Shown here piece by piece: positions 1 through 11,099 of a DNA stretch of 64,000 bases. Made by a program: the position numbers and the translations under genes. Below the pieces are notes generated by a model. The model saw only the letters and a list, made by a program, of their open reading frames with translations. It was not told where the DNA came from and searched no databases. Origin of the DNA: Pollenia angustigena (taxonomy: Eukaryota; Arthropoda; Insecta; Diptera; Polleniidae); the NCBI GenBank assembly GCA_930367215.1, contig OV884058.1, forward strand, positions 196,124,208-196,188,207, written 5' to 3'. Position 1 is the stretch's first letter, and the number at the start of each line of letters is the position of its first letter.

Positions 1-360
1 GCGTTGCAAGTTTTTTTGAACATTCTGCATGACTTTAGTGGGGACATCTACGTCGCATATTTACCTAGTTTGAAGAATTCGGCTTTTTTCTTTCTCAATG
101 GGCCATCAAAGGTTAGGCCACAAAAAATGTGATGTTTTAATTTGTTTATTCAAATGAACTACACAGAACTTCAATAACTCTCTCAGCAAAATTTTTTAAA
201 GATGGATTTCATGATTCTGCATCACAAATCCAAAAATTTTGTTTGTTGTATTTGTCTGGCACCACTTTAGAAAAATTTTACTTTACAGCTAAATAAACAA
301 CGTTAGGGGTATTTCCATTAAAAATTTATTTTCTTGTTTACTAATATCTCACTTAAAGTA
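1..360. other. AT-rich DNA, nothing recognised
   Basis: No open frame of useful length, RNA gene or terminal-repeat structure was seen. Confidence 0.5.
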
Positions 361-577
361 ATAAAGGTAATCACGATGGGTAGCAAATTGGGCAAAAGAT
401 GCAAATGTGATACAAAAAATACACACATTTGCACAACACAACAAGAAAATTTACATATTTGCAATTTGCTTAATTTTACTTCGTTGGCCTAAAAAAACCT
501 TGATATAATAATATGCACTGCAAATTTACAAACTTCAAATTCAATGACCATCGTGATTACCCTTAATAATAGCAACG
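361..577. mobile_element. Short MITE, ends AAGGGTAATCACGATGG
   Basis: Inverted ends are visible: GGTAATCACGATGG at 366-379 and its complement CCATCGTGATTACC around 548-562. The interior has runs of 'acacatttgcacaacacaac'. A longer relative with the same ends lies at 13285-13793. The size of the target duplication is ambiguous because both flanks are A/T-rich (TAATA-like). No coding capacity. Confidence 0.7.
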
Positions 578-961
578 TTAGCAAAAAATTAAAAAAAAAT
601 TAAGCTACAAATTTAAAAATCTTTAAGAAAACACATGAAAGCAGAAATTCAACAAAAATATCATAAAGTAGAACTTATATTTAAGAATGTTGAAAAATGT
701 GTCTGAGAGGCACATGTTGACTGGCTTAGGGTTAAAGAGATATTTCTCTAAAATATTCCAAAATCTTTGCAAAATGTTCAACACTTGTGCTAATGGAAAA
801 TATCGGTATTAAACTATTGGCTATTTAAGTAACGGTATCAATACCGGTGATAAATTTTCAACGGTATTTAAGCGTTATCGTTATAAATTAAGGGTATCGG
901 TTGCCAACCTTGGTAGCTGGTTACAACGGATACTTTAATATTCGCTCTTCGTTGTTGTGCT
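578..961. other. AT-rich spacer
   Basis: Nothing supported. A stretch near 800-900 repeats 'cggtat' (taccggtga, aacggtattt) without forming a clear array. Confidence 0.4.
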
Positions 962-1060
962 TTTGAATCGAGTTCAGTTTTAGTTTAGTTCTAGTTCAGG
1001 TCTAATTAAGATCTAGTTCTAGTTCAGCTCTAATTTAGCTTTTGTAAAGGTCTAGTTTCG
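962..1060. repeat. Degenerate 11-bp minisatellite (CTAGTTCAGTT)
   Basis: About eight degenerate units of an 11-base motif close to CTAGTTCAGTT. The same unit forms a much longer array at 11100-12500. Confidence 0.7.
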
Positions 1061-1101
1061 TTTAACTTAAATTTTAATTTATTTTATATTTTTTATTTCT
1101 T

Positions 1102-1345
1102 TTACTCTTGTGGGGAGCATAGGGACGTACCAATTCGATTCTAATCTACTATATTTACAGAGCGAGCTTTTAATTCATTATGACTAAAATTAAACGTATT
1201 GGCTTCAATTTCATTTAAACGTCTACAGGTGTGTGAAGGACGACCTCTTTTCATGCTGGCCATTGGGTTCCACTCGATAGCCTGTCTTGCGATGTCATTC
1301 GCTGGTTTATTTAACGTGGGATGATTTTGTAGATGGATTGGTTTT
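1102..1345 (-). pseudogene. 3' end of a non-LTR retrotransposon ORF2 (remnant)
   Basis: On the minus strand the frame carries an 'EWNP..S.KRGRP' block with conceptual residues IARQAIEWNPMASMKRGRPS, followed nearer the end by LCSPQE and a stop (TAA, complement of 1102-1104). In my knowledge of insect LINEs this is the carboxy-terminal end of ORF2, after the reverse transcriptase. No RT or endonuclease is present here, so it is a 5'-truncated remnant. Related end fragments lie at 55150-55200 and at the low-coordinate end of 53794-54123. The clade is not assigned. Confidence 0.6.
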
Positions 1346-2393
1346 TGTTGTGGGGTTGGCCATAGGCAATTGTTCGTGATAGTTATGGGCCAAAATATTT
1401 ATACATTGAGACTGTGTTCGTGGAGAATTCGGCAAGTGACGTTTGCATTTAAATCTTTCCTTAGGCATATCAGCTTGGAATCAAAGATTAGCAAGGTTCC
1501 ACATCACTACACGTTGTTTCAAGGCAACGACAGATTGCAGACCCATTATTTTAGGACCAGCTACAGCAGAACTAGGACAGTGCAAATCTTGCAATTTAAT
1601 CTGCTACAGCAGACCAATTATCTACTTAGCTGGAAGAACAACCGATTAACGAAACTAATACAAATAACAAAAAAACAATACTGAATGGATCGATACGCTA
1701 AGAACAAGGACAGTGAAATCTAATATGGGAAGACACGAAAACAACTGCAACAAATCTTTTAGAGGCCATGTCAGACAAAACTTTTGCTTGGCCTTGCGTT
1801 AGAGATTCTCTTTAACCTCTAAGATAAAATATTCATACAAAACATTTTACATAAAGTAGTTTTAACGCAGTGCGAAGCGAAAAGTTAGGCAACTCTCATT
1901 TTTTTGCGCGCTTTGGCAATCTGCTATGATAATTTTATTTATTTATTTGTTTAACAAACAATGTGCGAGTGTTGTCAAAGACTTTATTGTATCATACACT
2001 TTTTGCTTTACGCTTTTCTGTCTAAGTGAGAAACTTCACGCAAAGCGAAGAAGTTGTATCTGACACGGCTTTAAGTTGGTGATGCTTTAAGGAAGCCATA
2101 TCCTCCCAAAGGGGGTAATGGAGAAAAAGAAATTAACTTGCTGGAGACGACTTTCTATCAAAGAGCATACCATATAGCATTATGACTGAGGGTATCGAAC
2201 TCTTCTCAAAATCAAAATAACAGTTCAGGGTAAAAATTTTGTCCAGCCTGGAGAATTGATCAAACAGCAGCACATTTTTTTGTATGTCCGGATATTCGAT
2301 GGAAATGTTGGGCTTCTGGACGTGAATTGAACAGGACGACAGGGCAGGGATAGCATAGACTTGTAAAATTTATGCCAAAATTTCAGTTATGTT
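1346..2393. other. Unassigned spacer
   Basis: No supported gene. Short open frames at 1370-1684 show no protein-like composition. The GC-richer patch at 2080-2350 is unassigned. Confidence 0.4.
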
Positions 2394-2501
2394 GAGTTGC
2401 CCGCAAGTAAATCGGGCAACGCCTCTCATGTTAAAATATAAAATAAAAATCATGTATAATTTAACATGAGCGTCGTTGCCTGATTTCGCTGCTGACAACT
2501 C
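2394..2501. mobile_element. Near-palindromic mini-MITE
   Basis: Imperfect inverted arms of about 42 bases: GAGTTGCCCGCAAGTAAATC at the left mirrors GAGTTGTCAGCAGCGAAATC at the right, and CTCATGTTAAA mirrors TTTAACATGAG in the middle. The loop is only about 25 A/T bases. ATTTCAGTT occurs just outside both ends and may be a target duplication of about 9 bp, but five extra bases (atgtt) intervene on the left. Confidence 0.6.
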
Positions 2502-3414
2502 ATTTCAGTTCAGTTGCCATCCGCAATCGATCCATCAGCTAATTTATTTTTTTTGCTAAATTTTAAATTAATTCTTTTTATACCCTTCACCGAAGGTAAG
2601 AGGGTATATATAACTTTGTCATTCCGTTTGTATGTTTCACAATATTGATCCTACACCATATAAAGTATATATATTCTGGGTCCTTATGAAAAGCGAAGTT
2701 CAAATCCGGTTGTCCGTCTGTCCGTCTGTCCGTGTGTATGTTAAAATGGGTTTTCCGAAAACCCCAGAAATGATGTGGACTAGGTTGATGTATATTTATG
2801 TCACATATACTCCGTTTAAGTTTGCTATTGAAATTCAGCCAGATCGGTCCAAAAATGACGGAGATATGAGCAAAAAACCACGACTACCTCTAAATTTTTC
2901 CAAAAATCCCTTGTTGTTGTTGTATTTTTTTTATTTCTGTATATCTTGAGAACGGCAAGAGCCAAAGTTTCCAAATTAGGTACACACATTAAGGTTGCTA
3001 ATACACACCATCCTACGAAATGTGGGCGGGATTGAAGAAGTGGGCGTGGTACCTCCCGTACAAAAAAAAATTAAAAATTGTATAAAAACCTAAATTTTAG
3101 GGCTGTCATATGTCCTATGGATATGACTTATATATCAAAATATTTTTAGTAGAACATATTTTATAAAAAACTCGGGAAAATCGGTTCAGATACAAAAAAG
3201 TTATGACCAAATTAAATTTTTTTTTTTTAAATACCCAACTTTCGGGAACCATAGATCTCCCCGAGTCCAAGCTTTATAACTAAAGTAAATGGTAAATTTC
3301 TTCTTCAACACGTCGGTATATAAATCTGCCAAATAGGTTAAAAAATGGCTGAGTTATAACCGAAATACTGAATCCCCAAAAATTTCTCTTTTTATAATTA
3401 ACTTTGTTAAAATA

Positions 3415-4497
3415 GAAACTGGGAATTATTTCCTTCCGAAGGTAACTTTATATTATATTCAACATTTTTAATTTTCGAATTTATTCTATGAGCTAAATTT
3501 CAGTTATGTATTTTATAAAGCTTTTTTGTAATAGTTCTATTCCTTCAATTTTTCAGAAATGACTTTATACACTACCAGACTATTATATTGTATTTTCTTA
3601 TTACATTTTACCTTAGCCTTCCTTTGGAAAGCAATGAGGTATATTATATGTACAGAAAAATTTACAATTATTAGACACCAGCAGAATGTAATGCATTTTC
3701 TGGCCCGCTACGGCCTTCGTCAGCATTCTTTGTGTCTCACTGGATAGTGTTACTTTATAAATTGAATGTATTTAACTCAACTATTTTAACAAATAGAAAC
3801 TGGGAATTATTTCCTTCCGAAGGTAACTTTATATTATATTCAACATTTTTAATTTTCGAATTTATTCTATGAGCTAAATTTCAGTTATGTATTTTATAAA
3901 GCTTTTTTGTAATAGTTCTATTCTCTAAAAATTTTAAATTTTTCTGTACATTCAATATACCTCATTGCTTTCCAACGGAAGGCTAAGGTAAAATGTAAAA
4001 AGAAAATACAATATAATAGTCTGGTAGTGTATAAAGTCATTTCTGAAAAATTGTAGGAATAGAACTATTACAAAAAAGCTTTATAAAATACATAACTGAA
4101 ATTTAGCTCATAGAATAAATTCGAAAATTAAAAATGTTGAATATAATATAAAGTTACCTTCGGAAGGAAATAATTCCCAGTTTCTATTTGTTAAAATAGT
4201 TGAGTTAAATACATTCAATTTATAAAGTAACACTATCCAGTGAGACACAAAGAATGCTGACGAAGGCCGTAGCGGGCCAGAAAATGCATTACATTCTGCT
4301 GGTGTCTAATAATTGTAAATTTTTCTGTACATATAATATACCTCATTGCTTTCCAAAGGAAGGCTAAGGTAAAATGTAATAAGAAAATACAATATAATAG
4401 TCTGGTAGTGTATAAAGTCATTTCTGAAAAATTGAAGGAATAGAACTATTACAAAAAAGCTTTATAAAATACATAACTGAAATTTAGCTCATAGAAT
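3415..4497. repeat. 1.1-kb nested palindrome flanked by 15-bp direct repeats
   Basis: Two arms of about 450 bases (3483-3930 and about 4055-4497) are inverted copies of each other, so the same 62-codon frame appears on + (3559-3747) and - (4233-4421). The roughly 120-base centre is another inverted copy of part of the same unit. Within each arm the end unit (gaaactgggaattatttcc to gtaatagttctatt) occurs twice. The block is bracketed by identical 15-mers AACTTTGTTAAAATA at 3400-3414 and 4498-4512, which look like a target duplication. Identical arms suggest recent origin or gene conversion. An assembly artefact is possible. Confidence 0.75.
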
Positions 4498-4768
4498 AAC
4501 TTTGTTAAAATATATATTTACAAGTTTATGTAAATGTTTATATTGAAATATAACTTAAGTAAATGGTTAAATTCTTCCTTAACACGTCGGTATATAAAAA
4601 TATCAAATCGGTTAGACAATGGGTAATTTATGAGCAAAATACTCCAAAAATGGGCTAAAAAACATCAAAATTTTTATAAAAACCTAAATTTTAGGGCTGC
4701 CAAGTCCTATGTATATGACTTATATACCAAAATGTCGGAAATTTGTATGAGTTATAACCGAAGTACTG

Positions 4769-4971
4769 GGGTCTAATCACCGCATACGATATTGAGCACA
4801 ATTCATCGAAATTATTTATTTTGGTATCTTGAAACTCGATATCGAATGAAATGTATTGAATTTGAAATAATAGCATTCGACATCGAGTAACTCGATATCC
4901 AGTGTCTATCGTATGCAAAAAAATTCAATAGTTAATTTAATACGATAGTATCGAATACGGTGATTAGACCC
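4769..4971. mobile_element. 203-bp MITE, ends GGGTCTAATCACC, 3-bp duplication CTG
   Basis: Terminal inverted repeats GGGTCTAATCACCG and CGGTGATTAGACCC. The flanks CTG (4766-4768) and CTG (4972-4974) are a 3-bp duplication. The related uninterrupted sequence at 3365-3380 (ataccgaaatactgaatcc-like) provides an empty-site comparison. A 3-bp duplication suggests the PIF/Harbinger group (inference). Confidence 0.7.
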
Positions 4972-5200
4972 CTGAATTCCCGAAAATTACTCTTTTTATA
5001 CCCTTCACCGAAGGTAAAAAAGGTATATATAACTGTAATTTCCTTATAAAAAGCGAAGTTCAAAACCGGTTGTCTCTTATTTAAAAAAAAATATTTACCA
5101 GTTTTATTTAGTTTTTGTCTAGTTGCTCTGTATTCTGCTCGCACAATGGTGAAGGGTATATAAGATTCGGCACAGCCGAATATAGCACTCTTACTTGTTA

Positions 5201-6394
5201 AATTTAAGTCTAATTCTATTGCAATTTTACGAACATTTTTGGAGTTATTTAAGTTCACTTAAAATTTAATAGTAAATTGTTAGTGTTAGTTAAATTCTGG
5301 TTTAGGATTTTTTTTTTAGATATTTAAAAAAAAAAAAAATTTTGGTTAAAAATATGCCTTCAAAGTTTTTCTTGGGAGTCAAAATATTAATTAACAAGGT
5401 TTCATACTATTGATAAATTGAAATTTATTGTTGATGAAATAAGCTATTCCTATTTTACTGGTAGCCTTATTACTGCTGTCGTTATCGACAACGATAGTTT
5501 CGTTTTTTGTAGCAGATTAAAGAACACAGGTTGTGTGCTACTTCAATCTTTTACAAAAAATTACACAGTCGTCGCCGACAACCATTATAAGGCAGAATAT
5601 TTTTTTTTTTATTTGTCTTGATAAAAACATGAGTAGTAGTTATAAATTTTAATCCAAAATTAGTTATTTCCTGACATGTTTGATCCAATTTAATATTCAA
5701 ATAAAATATTTGCTTAACAAATTAAGACGGTTGCAGTGTATTAAGTATAACCATTTACATGTAAAGCGCCCTTTATTTTTATAGTTAATCATTTTTTTTC
5801 ACCATCAAAGGTGATATTTATCTGTTTGTTTTTTATTTGGGAAATTTTAAAATTTTTCCCTATTTCGATAACAAACAAGCAAATTTACGCCCATGTAAAA
5901 AGTGCAAATGTAAACAAATTCCGTAAAAGATAGTCAAATAACAAAAACATGGTTTCAATAAAATAAAATAATTATTAAATAAAAAAAAAAAAAACCACAA
6001 CAAACCTCAAAACCCGTTTAAACTGGCATTGAGCCAATGCCCTAAATTTTAACCTACATACGGACGGACAAGTACTTGTACTCGCAGTGATACTTAAAAA
6101 CATGAAACTACCGACAGTGGGACGGACAGTCATTTACTGTGAAATAAATAAATATTTACCAAGTCAATGTGCTGTCTAAAGTTTAATTTCAAATAAATTA
6201 AAAGTAAATAAATAACAACAACTATGACAATGGGAAAAATCGCAATAAAGAGCGGGAGAGAGTGTGTGTGAAAAAACCTCAATAAATTAAGTACTTTTTA
6301 TTTGCATAACAGTGAGTGATAGAAATAAATGGACTTCATTGTCTCAATATATTTGCAACACGTTAAGCGGAAAATGTAAATTGTACAAAGTATA
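5201..6394. other. AT-rich spacer
   Basis: Poly-A/T tracts and short open frames (for example 5418-5621) without recognisable protein character. No tRNA or TIR element was found. Confidence 0.4.
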
Positions 6395-6885
6395 CACAAA
6401 GAAAAAGCATGTTTAAATATGGTCACCTACAACAAAACTATTTTTTAAGAAAATTGTAAACATGTTATGTCTAATGTAACCATATTATTGTCACCTACAT
6501 GCATATTATGGTGGAATAAGTCCTCCATAAGGAAGCCATAACCATATTATGGTTGCCTCTTAACATGTTATGGTTAAATATGACAATAAAAAGTTTTAAA
6601 ATTAACAACACTATTTGCCTGTTCCATACTATTATCAGGGTTTAACATGTTTTAGTTATTTTTAACCATAGCATGTTTGGATGCAACCACAATATGGTTA
6701 TGGCATATTGATAGAGGACTAATTCAACCAAAATATGGTTACCGGTGACATTTATATGGTTAAATGAAACATAATCGCCCGTATTTTTAACATTTAATAA
6801 AGGTTTACAAAATTAAAATTAAAATTTCCTTTAAAAATAGTTTTGTTGGAGGTGACCATATTTCAACATGTTTTTTCTCTGGGTG
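6395..6885. mobile_element. 491-bp TA-flanked MITE (CAC..AGAAAAA..CATG ends)
   Basis: Left end CACAAAGAAAAAGCATG, right end complement CACCCAGAGAAAAAACATG, with TA on both sides (6393-6394 and 6886-6887). The interior repeats 'aaccatattatggttg' in both orientations, so it can fold extensively. A 174-bp shortened relative is at 52857-53030 and a decayed piece is near 36690-36790. TA duplication suggests a Tc1/mariner-type transposase. No coding capacity. Confidence 0.8.
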
Positions 6886-7035
6886 TATGGAGTAAAAAAA
6901 TGTTTAAATTAAGAAAATTACCTCAATTTGGAATCACTTATTATTTTGGTTGAAAATCGAAATTATTTTTTTTTAATTTCATTTTATTTCGACTACCAAA
7001 CATTCTTTTAATAACACCGAAAAACTCCAACTTTA

Positions 7036-7948
7036 ACAAGTTAGAGTGCTATATTCGGCTGTGCCGAATCTTTGATACCCTCCACCGACAGTTCGAAAGT
7101 TTAAGGAGCAATATCTGTATGATGTTATTATTATCTTAAACTGTGACGATTTGTTATTAATTATGGTTTTAGGCGACTAAACTGTTTTCCGGTAGTAGGG
7201 TTTATACGGGGCCCAGGGTAAGTTATGGAGCGATCACCACGAAATTTCACAGCGTCATTTCTAGTCCTTTAAAACTGTGACGTAGCAATTTCTGTTATGA
7301 TAGCATTATTAATTATGGTTTTAGGTGTACTTAACTGTTTTCCGGGAGTAGGGTTTCTATAGGGCCTAGGGTAAATTATGTACCGATCTTCACGAAATTT
7401 CCCAGTATCATTTATAGTCCTATAAAACTATGACGAGCCAAAATTTGTTATGATTGCATTATTTTTCACGGTTTTAGGCGTACTAAACTGTTTTCCGAGA
7501 GTAGTGTTTATATGGGGCTTAGGGTAAATTATGGACGGATCTTCACGAAATTTAACAGCGCGATTTCCAGTCAAATAAAGTAAAATAAAGCCTTGTTCTA
7601 GCATTTATGTTTTTTTTTTTTGTAACAAAATTATCAATTTTTTTAGGTAGTGGTTCCACATTTTGATTCATAGCTCTGGTCCTACTGAACCGATTTTGCT
7701 GGATTTCAATCCCAAACTGCTTAGGATAACTACAAGCAGTTTGGCACCAAGTTTGTTCATTTCTTTTGAGTTTTTCGAAAGTGAGCGTGTTTTCAACAGA
7801 CGGACATGGCTAAATCGACTTAGAATTACTCAAGGACCCAGAATATATATACTTTATGGGGTCTGAGATGAATAATAAAAAAGTTTCACACGGAATGACA
7901 AACTTAATATACCCTCTTCACAACTAATTGTGGTGGAGGGTATAAAAA
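7036..7948 (-). mobile_element. Dispersed fly repeat, 'tacccttcaccg' type (copy 2)
   Basis: Reverse-oriented relative of 2578-5200. It begins with a hairpin ATTCGGC-TGT-GCCGAAT (7053-7069) and 'tgataccctccaccgaca', carries three tandem degenerate blocks of about 170 bases ('ttatggttttaggcg...aaactgttttccg' at about 7160, 7310 and 7470), and ends with 'gtggtggagggtataaaa'. No intact protein. Confidence 0.6.
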
Positions 7949-8279
7949 AATATAATTTAAGCTCACAATGTGCGGTTTCCACAATACAAGCAATTAAACA
8001 TTTATTTAACTTTAAGTTTTTGAGTGTTTGATAGTTTCTGAGAGTTAGATATTGACCCCTCCCATCGTGCACCTATTTTTTTAAAAAATGTGTAGCTTAT
8101 ATGTCTATATAAGTATGGATCTATCCATGTTAAAGTTTAATTAAAATTGGCTTGATAGTGGGCACAAATATCCTATCCAGGAATCAGCTTGTATGGAAGG
8201 CTATATGAAATTATGGACTGATGCGTCCGATTTTGAATAGGCTTGGTACTGTTGTCAATTAGAACCAAATTTCATCAAA

Positions 8280-8450
8280 TTATCTTTCAAATTGCGACCT
8301 GTACTTTGCGCACAAGGTTACATGGACAGCCAGCCAGCCGGACGGATATCGTCAGATAAGGTGGGTCTATGACCAGGATTTTAAGGTGCTACAGACATCA
8401 GCACAAATGCATTGAAAATACCCTCTCCACTATTGTGGTGTGGGCATAAA
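8280..8450. repeat. Fragment of the same dispersed repeat group
   Basis: Contains 'tactttgcgcacaaggtt', CAGCCAGCCGGACGGA and 'taccctctccactattgtgg'. The same block recurs at 10220-10500, and decayed pieces are at 41100-41230, 53775-53828 and 54200-54250. Confidence 0.6.
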
Positions 8451-8605
8451 TATAGAGAAATTTTTATATCGATTTTATTCCTTAACAAATTTAAAGATTA
8501 TTTTCTTGTTTAATCACCCATATTTTTAACCAAAAATCGCTTTTAATTGTAAAAAAATCAGTCGCTTGGAGTTTTTTAAATAAGCGTATAAACGAAATAA
8601 AGTAT

Positions 8606-8873
8606 CAGGTATGTGATGGAAATCGATTTTAAAAACGATACGATTTGAAACCGAAAATATCGTTTTCAGTTTTTTTGAAATGGATTTTAAATGCATATTC
8701 CTTTTATTTTCAGTCTTTATTCTTTCAAATTGTATATTATATACTTTAACTGAAGTGTATTCTGAACGAAAATTTAAGACTACAATTCAGAAATGGTTTT
8801 TAAAATCCCTCGAAATTCATCACACCTTTAAAAACGTTCGTTTTAAAATCGATCGATTTTCATCACATACCTG
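8606..8873. mobile_element. 268-bp TIR element, ends CAGGTATGTGATG
   Basis: Left end CAGGTATGTGATGGAAATCG, right end CATCACATACCTG preceded by CGATCGATTTT. The CAG start resembles hAT elements, but no 8-bp duplication is visible in the flanks. An 87-codon frame (8680-8943) runs through it and out of it and is probably incidental. Confidence 0.55.
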
Positions 8874-9842
8874 TCTATTAAAAATAACTTCCGAATTCTT
8901 GCGTTTTACGTTTTCGATTTCAAGCACACCCCTGTTTATTTGAGATTTTTTATATTTTGGTAAAACGTTGATTGAAAATAGCTCAAAAATTTAAAATCGT
9001 TTTAGATTCTTAAATAATCGCAAAAGTTACGATATTTTCTGATCCCTAATATTTTTAACCAAACCTCAGTTTTTCTAAAATAAGCTTTAAATTGCTTGAA
9101 ATAAGGGGCTTTCAACGTAATAAGTTTTCATCTTAATCAGAGATATTATGAACAAAAATCAATTTGTTTTAGAAGTCCAAAATTAAATAAATAAAGAAAC
9201 GTTTAATTAAAAAAACTATCTTATTTTTTAATCGCTAAAATTTTTAAAAAATTATCGATTTGACACATAACAGAAAACTTAAATTGCTTGTAATTTCGTT
9301 AGTAAGTTTAACCTAGAAAATAAGTAAAATCAAACTTTTTATGATAAATCCAAACTCGAAAAGCATGAGCTTATTTTGGGGTTACTTATATTTTTGACCC
9401 GTAAAAACTTTTTTCTATAACATAAAAAAAAAAATTGGAGTTTATTTTAATTTAGAAAATAATAATCTAACACCCCTATCGTGGATAAAAATTCATTCGA
9501 AATAGGAGTGTTAGTTGTTATTGTCTTTTTTTTTGACAAAACTTCGTGTTTTTCAAAAGCCAAATCTGAAAACTTTAAATCGCCAACACCATCTACGCAA
9601 ATGAGTTAATGTGATACTGTGTGCCTAACTTTTACCGCGACTGTATTAATTTGTTTATGTAGATGAGAAAATATACGATTAAGATCATAAAAGTAGTATT
9701 GAGAGTAAACATGGAAAAATTATATTTTCAAAAAAAAAAAAAAAAAAAAGTAATGACAGCGCGTTTTAAAAAGAAATTTTCCTTATATTAAAAAAAAAAA
9801 AAAAAAATTTAAGAAACTTTAATAATAGACGAATTTAAAAGG
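8874..9842. other. AT-rich spacer with one hairpin
   Basis: Poly-A tracts at 9728-9750 and 9790-9807. An imperfect hairpin CTAACACCCCTAT / ATAGGAGTGTTAG occupies 9467-9514. No gene seen. Confidence 0.4.
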
Positions 9843-9850
9843 CATTACAC

Positions 9851-11083
9851 CAGTGTTGCCAAAACTTGGTGACCAACAATGGCTAAATTTACGGAAAAAA
9901 TGGCTAAAAATGGGCTAAAAAATGGCTAAAAGCTTTTATAAATATAAACACATTAAAATTCAATAACAAAACAGAAATAATTCATTTAAAGTTGTTTGCG
10001 TTGAAATTGTGAGTTAAGATCAATTTGTTAAATAAGAACAAACGTAAATTAATATTAAAAAATTAAATCATCGAAAAATTCGATGTCGTTATTGATCATC
10101 TCATAGGAATCACTCATTCATTAGTTTCAAATAATCATAACTTTTAAATAATTTGAAGGTAAATCATAATCACGACAACCTTTTGAGTCCAGATCTACAA
10201 TAAAAAACAAATAAGAAATAATAGTCGGTTAAACCCGACTTTATGATACCCTACACCACATTAGAACCTTTGTACCAAATTTGATCAAATAATCTCTAAA
10301 TTGCTACCTGTACTTTGCGCACAAGGTTTACATGGACAGCCAGCCAGCCAGCCGGACAAACATCGTTATTTCGACTCAGAAAGCGATTCTGAGTTTATCG
10401 GTATACGTAAAGGTGGGCTAAGGACCAATATTTTAAGGTGTTACAGACATCAGCACAAACGCATAGTACCCTCTCCACTATTGTGGTGGTGGTATAAATA
10501 TTGCATTGTTTTGGCAAAAATATTTACCTAATTGATAAAATCGAATTAACGGTTGCTTAATGTAACCTATTTCTCAAATTACTACTTTTAACGATGTTTA
10601 CTTGGCTAAACACCCTCTCTACTTCAGCATTAGACCATGGAAGTGGGAGCAACTTTATAGTCAATTCTGAAATTTATAAAACAATTTTGTTACCGCCTGC
10701 ATCAATCTATTGATTTACTTGCAACCAGAAAGAAACAGCGATGTTTGTGTTTATCGATTTTATAAATTTAATAGTGGAATACTGTTCCTTTATTTTGAAA
10801 GATGTTTCAGCGTCATAGTTTATAGCGATTTTCAACATTTGTAAAAGATGGGATTTGAATTAAAGGCGTTTTAATTGTTCAAAAAGTTTATTTTACTTTT
10901 ATAAATTTTTATAATAAAATAAAAATTATTCTTTTGAAAGAAAAACGACAAAAAAAATTTTATGACTAAACAAGTTGCAAAATGGCTTAAAAAAATGGCT
11001 AATGGCTAAACTCATTTTTTAACGGCTAAACAGGTTAAAAAATGGCGAAATCTAGCCACTAAATGACTAAATTGGCAACACTG
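9851..11083. mobile_element. Non-autonomous hAT element with perfect 8-bp TSD
   Basis: Ends CAGTGTTGCCAA and TTGGCAACACTG are 12-base inverted repeats. CATTACAC at 9843-9850 and again at 11084-11091 is a perfect 8-bp duplication, the hallmark of hAT. Subterminal 'aaaatggctaaa' motifs recur at both ends, typical of hAT transposase binding arrays. The interior has no transposase and carries a dispersed-repeat fragment (10220-10500). A relative with the same 'atggctaaa' motif is at 18036-18640. Confidence 0.9.
10220..10500. repeat. Dispersed-repeat fragment inside the hAT element
   Basis: Closely matches the 8280-8450 block: CTGTACTTTGCGCACAAGG, the CAGCCAGCCAGCCGGACA run, 'taccctctccactattgtgg'. 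The short open frame 10301-10531 is incidental. Confidence 0.6.
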
Positions 11084-11099
11084 CATTACACCCTCTTCA

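Larger units (their letters stand above)
2578..5200 (+). mobile_element. Dispersed fly repeat, 'tacccttcaccg' type (copy 1), with nested insertions
   Basis: It starts with 'tacccttcaccgaaggta' and 'gggtatata' at 2580-2608, includes a (GTCCGTCT)n stretch at 2710-2735, and ends with 'gaagggtatataagattcgg' and a hairpin ATTCGGC-ACA-GCCGAAT at 5165-5181. A second copy in the opposite orientation lies at 7036-7948. This kind of sequence is very common in fly genomes, but I could not assign it to a superfamily. It hosts a 1.1-kb palindrome (3415-4497) and a MITE (4769-4971). The forward frame at 2632-2949 has no recognised domain and is probably incidental. Confidence 0.6.

Noticed and set aside
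3559..4421. Duplicate 62-codon frames as a gene pair
   Set aside because: They are mirror copies in a palindrome; no start context, domain or wider conservation could be seen.
5165..5200. Helitron 3' end
   Set aside because: A hairpin is present but no CTRR terminus, no 5' TC end and no AT insertion site could be shown.
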